Of a stretch of DNA of 64,000 bases, positions 57,288-64,000 are shown in pieces (position 1 is the first letter of the stretch; the number at the start of each line of letters is the position of its first letter). This DNA comes from Taxillus chinensis (Eukaryota > Streptophyta > Magnoliopsida > Santalales > Loranthaceae): NCBI GenBank assembly GCA_023512835.1, contig CM042088.1, positions 9,044,078-9,108,077 on the forward strand, in the 5' to 3' direction. The notes under the pieces were generated by a model, which saw only the letters and a program-made list of their open reading frames with translations, made no database searches and was not told the origin of the DNA. The translations under genes were made by a program, and so were the position numbers.

Positions 57288-59395
57288 TTACAAGAAAAGG
57301 CCTTTGGCCTGCTTACAAATAAAACTAAAATAACAACAAAAAAAAATACAAAAATTGACAAGACCCCTACAAAAATTGATGGTTAAATATAAAACACACA
57401 AAAAAAAATGGGACAACAGGAATGTCATACAAACAAAACAGAAATCGAGATTTAAAATCAGAAGAAATGAAGTGAAACAAAACAATTTTTTAGAACAAAA
57501 ATAAATGGAACAATGAAAGAAATGACCAATAAAAGAAATAAATGCTTCCTGGTGAAAACAATAGCAAGTCTTACAGACTTGCAATGTTTTATTTCAGTCT
57601 ATATTCATCACATTCCTTTTTGATGATAAACACTTCTCGTGGGACCCAAAAATAAACAAACACAGAGATATCAAGCAGAGATAGGAACAGAACATTCATC
57701 AAGCACGGGTATTTGGGGAGAGACGCAAACCAAACACAGAGTAACGACATACTAGGAGAGGCAATCGCAGAGGCTATCATAACAGCTCCCCAAACAAACA
57801 TTCAGAAGACTTATCTACACATCTCATATAATGATAAACAAACATTCATAAATAAATAATAAAAAACGGGACAACAAGAATCTCCCACGCGGACAAGCAA
57901 GCACAAAGCCGAGACAAAGGAACATGCAGATCGAAGGCAAAGCGCAAAGGTAAAACCCACTTATGAACAAACAAGATTTTGAGAATCCTTTGACCATATT
58001 GTGATGTTAAAAAAAAATACCAGCAACCTCCCATCATACCCAGCACGTCATACACAAAAGCAACAAAGGGAACCTAAGAACAAATGACCATGTTGCAACC
58101 GAGAACATTCAGATTATAAGATAGAAACAAGAACAAAAATCGAAATCAAATATCATGTTCAAGTATAAACCAATAGCATCTAAGGTAGGCCATGACAATC
58201 AATGACAGCATTAAGTAAAAAAAACAACAAACAAAGCAACAAAAAGGGAAAAACAAGTCACGCGCAGACCCAAAATAATTCCAAAACCGCTCCTCTCTTC
58301 GAATCCGTGAGCTGGGTGCTGTTTTCTAGCTTCCTTGGAAGACAGAAGAGATGCGGGATGGTGAGATGCGGGGTGGTGCTGTCTTCTATCTTCGGTGGAG
58401 TTGAGAGATACGGGATGGTGAGGGCTCAATAGGACAACATTGCAACAGGTGGGAACGGCAGCTTTGGGCGCGACTAGATACGTCATCGATGCGGCCCGAG
58501 GTCACGTCTTGGTTGAGGTTACATCGCCGCTGGAGGACCGAGGCATGTCGTGGTTAAAGCAACTAGCGCTAGCCGGTTGGTGTGATTGTGCCATGGGGAC
58601 CGTAGCTCGCATGGGAGGGAGGCGTCGTGGTCAAGGCGGCATCAACAAAGTGGGTTCCGGTTGGGGTTTTTGATGGTGGCAACTAGATTGTTTTCTTTTT
58701 TTTCTTTCAACCAATAAAATGACGACACGTGGACAAGACATAGGCTGGAAAAGAGAGGGTGGCGTCTAGGGTTTTTTGACTTTTTCAACTGGGTAGTCGT
58801 TAAATGCGTTTTTTGGTTTTTGGGATCGGGAAGGTAACTCGGGTTTCAAAACAAATTCAAGAAAATTATTTTTGAACTCGGGGTGTCATGACGACCAACC
58901 CCGTGTCCTTTTTATTTTAAAATGATTTTGTTTTTGTGCTAAGCCGTTGTCTTGCGTGTCCCAAAACTGCTTTATTACTGAATTTTTTTTCTAAAATAAG
59001 CTTTGTGAGCGAATATATGCAAAATATACGTCAAAATTCTCAAAATGATGAGAGGATTAAGAAAATGAGGTTCCTGACCTGACCCGGAGTGTCGTTTTGA
59101 ATATTGGCCGCTAATTGACCACCGTTAGTGGTCCAAATACGGTTTTGACCATAACTTCTTCATTTGACCTCGGATTTGAGCGTGGTTGAAGGCGCTCATC
59201 CTAGAATTTGATTTTCTATCACCTGGGACTGGATTTTTAGTGTTTGAAATCCTTTTTAAAGAAGTCATTAAAATCCACCTTCGAATCGCCGGTCACGTCT
59301 CTTTATTTAGCTATACAAAGTGATTAATAAATAGAAAAGAAGTCTAAAGTGGCAAATGAACGTGTATGTCCAACCTGGACAAAATGGGGTCCAAT
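57288..59395 (-). repeat. Truncated LTR related to element C
   Basis: The right half resembles the C LTR: GGGATCGGGAAGGTAACTCGG, GAACTCGGGGTGTC[A]TGACGA, then GCGAATATATGCAAAATATACG, and it ends CCTGGACAAAATGGGGTCCAATA. No C-type start is found, so the left end was lost at the boundary with E. No primer site or gag follows on either side. It is more diverged from C than the two C LTRs are from each other. Open frames (e.g. 58440-58673) are LTR filler. Confidence 0.6.
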
Positions 59396-59728
59396 ACTAT
59401 TGTAACAAGGGCTAGACCCTACCGTATTGAAAGCATATAGTGGATTAGACTCGGTGTAGGTACACCCTCACCACCATGGAGTAGATCAGATTGATCGAAC
59501 CACGTAAACTGTGTGTCTTTGTCTTTTACTTCCCATACATACCCGTTATTAATTGATATTGCATCAGACACTGAAAACCACCCAAATAAGAACCACATTT
59601 GTAGAATACCTCTGTAAAGAGTACTACTCTAAAACTATAGGAAATAGTTTTAAGTATACAGATTCACTCCCCTCCTTGTATACACACACACATACCCAGA
59701 TAATCATGTTTGGATCTTGGGAATAACA
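59396..59728 (+). repeat. Second F-family LTR end
   Basis: The reverse complement matches 24620-24965 of F (GTATACAAGGAGGGGAGTGA, ACGTGGTTCGATCAATCTGA, GGGTCTAGCCCTTGTTAC). It ends GGGAATAACA. The rest was cut off at the C-related LTR. Confidence 0.65.
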
Positions 59729-59883
59729 ATACTCTTGTTGTACAACCGTACTATGTAAGCATCCACTTCATAACATCTAATAAGTGCTATTTATGAACCC
59801 TACATCTATTAAGTGCTAGTTACAAATCCCTTGATCATTTGGGTACATGTATGAGGAAGTCACGTGTTTTGTTTCGGGTTATT

Positions 59884-60358
59884 GAAATTGAGGGTGTAAC
59901 ATGTTTGGTATGCGAACTTAAAACACAATTCTGTTTTCAAAAACATAATTCAACCGAAAGTATGTTTAATATACATGTTTTCTGAATAAAGTGCTATTTT
60001 ATTCAAATCCATATTTAAATACAATATCTATTTTAGAAAACATGTTTAAGATGTATTTTTTTAAAAACCAAATTTAATTTTTTATGAGACCCAAATTATT
60101 TATTTACTTTTTTTCGCTCCTCTACTTTATTATTCAAGTTTAACATATTCTATTTTTTTTACCAATTTTTGTGGAACCTAATTAAAAAATATTTTTTAAA
60201 AACTAATTTTAAAAATATTCTTTTTAAACACATTTCTCTCTATGAAACATAATTTGTTTTTAAAATTTAGAATTCAAACTCAATTTCTAATAAAGATTTA
60301 AATCATGTAATCAAAATATAAAAAATAAAAATACATATCAAACACCCCCAATTTCTAT
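59884..60358. mobile_element. Possible MITE (AT-rich inverted-repeat element)
   Basis: GAAATTGAGGGTGT...TTTGGTATG at 59884-59912 is mirrored by CATATCAAACACCCCCAATTTC at 60334-60355, giving imperfect terminal inverted repeats of roughly 22 bp. The interior is AT-rich and non-coding. A second inverted pair (ATTTTATTCAAATCC near 59996-60010 and GGATTTGAATAGAAT near 60571-60585) may mark an overlapping foldback. No clear target duplication. Confidence 0.4.
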
Positions 60359-61160
60359 CTGGCAGGGAAGATAATGTGTTTTAAAAAGTATGTATTTTTT
60401 AGACCGAATCCGATAAAAATTATAAAAACTGGTGAGTACAAGTAATAAATTTGATAAAACATAAAAAATAACAATGATAAATTGTGTCTCACACAGAAAA
60501 AAGAGTTTAGATTTAAAACAAAAAAAAGTTGAAAGATATTTTTAAAAAATAAGACTTTATTCAAATTAGGATTTGAATAGAATACTATTTTATTCAAAAA
60601 CAAAACATTACCTAAACATGTACTATTTTATTGGCTAATAAAATAAGAATATGTTTGTTTTTTGTTTTCATTTTCAAAATATGATAGTCATTTTCAAGTA
60701 AAAAAAAAAGAAATTAATAAATGGTTGTTTTCATTAGATGAGTCTCCAAAAATTAAAATAGCATTTTTTTATTTTTTATTTTCTATACATGAAAATATCT
60801 ATTACATTTTTAAAAATAGAAGAAAAAAACAAATATACCTAATAGTGTCTACTATAGCCTCTCTAAAATTAACTTTTTAAAATGACCAAAAGTATTATTA
60901 TTTTTATTTTAATAATCTTTTTTTAAATTACTTTTTATTCTCTATTTTAATAAATTATCAATTAAAATATTAATTATAAATATTTATTTATTTATTAAAT
61001 TTAAAATTAAATACGACAATAAAAATAAAATATTTTAATAAATAAAATAATTAGTTAATATTTTATTAATATATAAATACTATTTATTCTATTTTATCAT
61101 TTTATTAATATTTTATTAAAATAAAGAGTGTTCTGATTCGGGCTGACCCGAATGTCCAAA
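60359..61160. other. Very AT-rich intergenic region upstream of SWAP
   Basis: About 0.8 kb of A/T runs with only low-complexity frames. It borders the SWAP leader, where composition turns GC-rich at about 61140. It may contain the promoter; no single TATA box can be chosen among many TA-rich candidates. Confidence 0.4.
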
Positions 61161-61169
61161 GCGTTTTCC

Positions 61170-61323
61170 TTCGAGCCTCCACGCCCTCTAACCAGTCTCC
61201 AAATCCCTATTCCCACTCTGATTTTGAGCCCCAAATTCTAGGGTTTCTTCTTCTTCGCTCTCTCTCTCTCTCTCTCTCTGCCAGAACAAGCCTCGAACGA
61301 CGGTTATCGTGTTTGTAGAGGCG
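61170..61323 (+). other. 5' leader of the SWAP gene
   Basis: GC-richer stretch with AGGGTTTCTTCTTCTTCGCTC and a (CT)n run at 61257-61279, typical of plant 5' untranslated leaders. The transcription start is not determinable. Confidence 0.5.
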
Positions 61324-64000
61324 ATGGATCTGGCGGTGGTTGGTCGGCACGCGCTTTTATTCGACGACGACGCCATGGCGGCGTTCGTCAACTCCAACGA
61401 CGCCCTCGTCGATTGGAACTCACTCCTCATCGATCGCTACGACGTCCGCCACCTCCTCTCCGGTCCTCCTCCGGCGCGAAAGAGGCGGCGCCACCACGCC
61501 CAGCCACGCACTTCGTCGTCTCCTCCTCCCCATCCCGACCTTTTCTTGGAGTCGGAGCTGGACCGCGAAAGATACCTCGATCTCCTGCCGGAGGAGTCCG
61601 ATGAACATGGTGCGTCGATTCGTTCTGCCACTATGTTATTATTATCGTTCTCGGTGGCTCCGTAAAATGTTTATCTATAAAATTTAATTATTAGTTACAT
61701 GAAATTTAGATTTGGGTATTGTTTTTTCCTCTTCTGATCTTGAAATTCAAGTTGTCTGATCTGCTTTCTGATGCATTTATGACATTTGATAATAATTTGG
61801 CTTTCTGAAGCAACGATACATTAGTGTAAGTATCTTAAACAACGGTGGTTTAATGATGCAAAAACATCAGTCTGTACGGGCACGCACATTCATCAGAATT
61901 TGAGAACAATGCGAGGTACACTGGGATCGCCACAGATCCACCGCGAACCCTGCAATTTCAAAGGATAAAATAACTAAAATATGGAAACGCTGCATTACCT
62001 CCTACGCTCAGGAGGTCGTGCGTGAATTGTAATTGGCATCCAAGATGCGATGTATGATTAAAAATTGTTGTTTTAGGGTGATATATGATTTCTCACTGGG
62101 AGAGGGCCAATCTCCCTTTATTGGGGCATTAGGCTGACAAAGGGTGTTAACTTTCCAATTTCTAGCTTAAATCAACATCACCTGTTTCCAAGCATGCAGG
62201 GAAGAAATATTGTTTGCAACAGTTGCATCTTCCTCGGAGACAAGTAAGAGTGTTTTAATTTTGTTTCTGGAATATTTTTAGGTCTTTCATGTTCCAAAAT
62301 ACTTAAGTAAATAGTAATATTTAATATATATCTATGAATGATGCATCAGACATAATTTTATTGTAATTTTTTTTTTCTTTTTTTCATTTCAGGAGTAGGT
62401 AATGATATGGAATTTGTAGATGATGGCACCTATAATGCTGTTGGATTTTCATATCGAAACCCTGACAATTCCTCTGAGCAAACGAATGCTGAAGTTGGGC
62501 TGGTGCATACTGGATTTCGTCCACCCTTCCCAGTGCCTGAAAGCTTACTCCAGAACCTAGTAAGTGCATGCCTAGTCTTCTCTATTCAACAAGTGTTTTA
62601 CTCGTGTTACCTATGTGTTGTCTATCATATATTTATCCAATGTGACCAGCTGATATTTGTCTAAGGTACACTTGTTCTTCTAAGGCTTACTGGTGTCTAA
62701 GTTTCAGATGCTTGGAGCAGGATGAAGTTCTTTGTGAGCCAAGGTTGTCATTCACAGGCACCTTGTTTCCATTTAATGTCATGATCAAGGGGCCGTGCAG
62801 GTGGGGTTAGGATAATTAAATCTTGTTATGTTATCAGGAAATATCCTCACCACTAATGCTTGAGAGAACCAGGAAATGCACCAAATCAATACTTCGTAGA
62901 CTTGTGTGTCTTGATCCATGTTGTTTGCCTGTGCTATAATTGTGAGACCATTTGTAATATACTTTAATGTTGTTTATATGCTTATAGTTCACATTGTTGA
63001 TACAAATTCTTTTCTTTTCTTTTTCTTTTATTTTTTTTCCAGCCTCCAACGGAAAAAGTGCATCAGATCATTGCAAGAACTGCTTTGTTTGTTAGCAAAC
63101 ATGGTGGCCAATCAGAAATTGTTTTGAGGGTGAAACATGGCAACAACCCTGCATTTGGGTTCTTGATGCCTGATGATCACCTTCATGCATACTTCAGGTT
63201 TCTTGTTGATAACAAATCCCTCATTTCAGCTTCGGATGGAAAATCACAGGAAGATGAGAACAATCAAAATGGAGGCATTGTCGTAGGTGGGGCGTTATCT
63301 TTGCTTGGTTCTGTTTATGGTTCGGGGGAAGATGAGGATGGTGCAAATGCAACTGGAGTTGGCCCAAAATCTGAGGAAAACAAGCCTGTGGAGGCCTCTG
63401 ATGCTCTTAATCCAACCATTTCTCATGGATCAGGTCAGACAGTGTTGTCTATCAGAGTAGCTGGAAAAGATGAAAGTCCATCCAAGCTTCTTCATTCTGT
63501 AAAGGAAAAAACTCCTGCATCCAAGAGAAATGGCCTCCACGGTGCAGTCAAGGTTGGAAAGAAAAGTGCTGGCACATCAGGTCACTCTTCTATTGTGGAT
63601 AAGTCACAGGATTTACCCATGCCAACCACGACCTTGGATAAGACATTGATTATGGAACCACCTTCTGATACAAAGAGAGTAATTGATAAGATAGTCGAGT
63701 TTATTATGAAAAATGGCAGAGATTTTGAGACAGTCCTGATCGAGCAGGATGCTAAACATGGAAGATTTCCATTTCTTCTGCCATCCAACAAATATTATCC
63801 TTATTACCTTAAAATTCTTTCAAAGGCTAAAGAGGTATGTTTCTATTAAACATTATTTTACAATTAATGTTTATCTCTTAATCTTTCCGGTCATGTTTTG
63901 AATTTCAGAGGTTCCTTGTCTTAATCATGTTTCCGTTCGCTATCACTTTGTGTGCAGTCAAAATTTAGCGCCAAGTGTGAGAAGGATGACTCAATGGGTC
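61324..64000 (+). CDS. SFSWAP homologue: SWAP (Suppressor-of-white-apricot) homologue, SURP-domain splicing regulator, 5' part
   Basis: Proposed join 61324-61609, 62393-62559, 63043-63834, 63958->64000, continuous in frame. Exon 1 starts at the first ATG in a strong context (GCGATGG) and encodes VVGRHALLFDDDAMAAFVNS with DRYDVRHLL and LDRERYLDLL, the DRY_EERY region. Exon 2 reads DDGTYNAVGFSYRNPD. Exon 3 holds SURP1 (HQIIARTALFVSKHGGQSEI, NPAFGFL) and SURP2 (VIDKIVEFIMKNGRDFETVL, FPFLLPSNKYYPYYLKIL), separated by a low-complexity, Lys/Ser-rich linker. SWAP proteins regulate alternative splicing in the nucleus; SURP modules bind SF1-type partners. Introns have GT-AG ends with T-rich acceptors (AG at 62391-62392, 63041-63042, 63956-63957). 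The C-terminus lies outside the window. This appears to be the only intact host gene here. Confidence 0.93.
61610..62392 (+). other. Intron 1 of the SWAP gene
   Basis: Donor ATG|GTGCGT at 61610, acceptor TTTCATTTCAG ending 62392. 783 bp, AT-rich. It splits the Gly codon of EHG|VGND. No nested element is visible. Confidence 0.8.
62560..63042 (+). other. Intron 2 of the SWAP gene
   Basis: Donor CTA|GTAAGT at 62560, acceptor TTTTTTTCCAG ending 63042. 483 bp, phase 0. Confidence 0.88.
63835..63957 (+). other. Intron 3 of the SWAP gene
   Basis: Donor GAG|GTATGT at 63835. The acceptor TTTGTGTGCAG (63957) keeps the frame (AKE|SKFSAK). A competing AG at 63907-63908 after AATTTC would also be usable, so an alternative acceptor is possible. 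Confidence 0.75.

Noticed and set aside
58440..58673. Short open frame in the C-related LTR
   Set aside because: Corresponds to LTR sequence with no conserved product.
1..64000. CRISPR arrays, rRNA or tRNA genes
   Set aside because: None seen. The tandem repeats lack the repeat-spacer pattern, and tRNA-like matches are only primer binding sites.

Overview
This is nuclear DNA from a flowering plant. Almost all of it (about 1-59.7 kb) is nested, mostly decayed LTR retrotransposons. Only the right edge (61.3-64.0 kb) holds an ordinary host gene, an intron-containing homologue of the splicing regulator SWAP (DRY_EERY region plus two SURP domains), cut off by the window end. I see no rRNA, tRNA, CRISPR or organellar sequence, and I cannot name the species.

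Left cluster (1-26.7 kb). The base layer is B, a plus-strand Athila-type Ty3/gypsy element with gag, an aspartic protease, an 'env-like' plant-transposon-protein domain (PTPD), a 3' non-coding tail, a polypurine tract and the start of the 3' LTR. B has no reverse transcriptase or integrase. Three insertions break it: A (1-5579, plus strand, the 3' half of another Athila-type element) in gag; C (8498-22708, minus strand, Ogre/Tat-type, 3.5-kb LTRs, perfect GTCCC duplication) inside the PTPD; and F (24620-26130, a copia-like solo LTR) in the tail.

Right cluster (26.7-57.3 kb). The base layer is E (26681-57287, minus strand), with copia-like LTRs, an initiator-Met-type primer binding site and a copia-type gag remnant. 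Its later internal region is a different cargo: a PTPD ORF followed by a Ulp1-like (C48) cysteine-protease remnant. A 487-bp TRIM (28471-28957, duplication GGCTC) interrupts the protease. D (29796-52053, minus-strand Tekay/Del-type chromovirus, duplication GCGGC) separates the PTPD ORF from the protease. D's 5' LTR is itself split by G (38052-51367, minus strand, 13.3 kb), the full-length relative of A.

The most interesting signal is a PTPD plus Ulp1-like protease pair downstream of pol in A and G, and again in the otherwise unrelated element E. In each case a TATA-like box lies about 110-130 bp before the PTPD start. H and D are 17 codons apart, the Ulp1 spacing. A and G keep the Cys codon, though in a shifted frame; E has Tyr there.

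Between E and the gene (57.3-61.1 kb) lie a truncated LTR related to C, a second F-family LTR end and a very AT-rich stretch with MITE-like inverted repeats just upstream of SWAP. Most element ORFs carry stops or frameshifts, so they are entered as pseudogenes.
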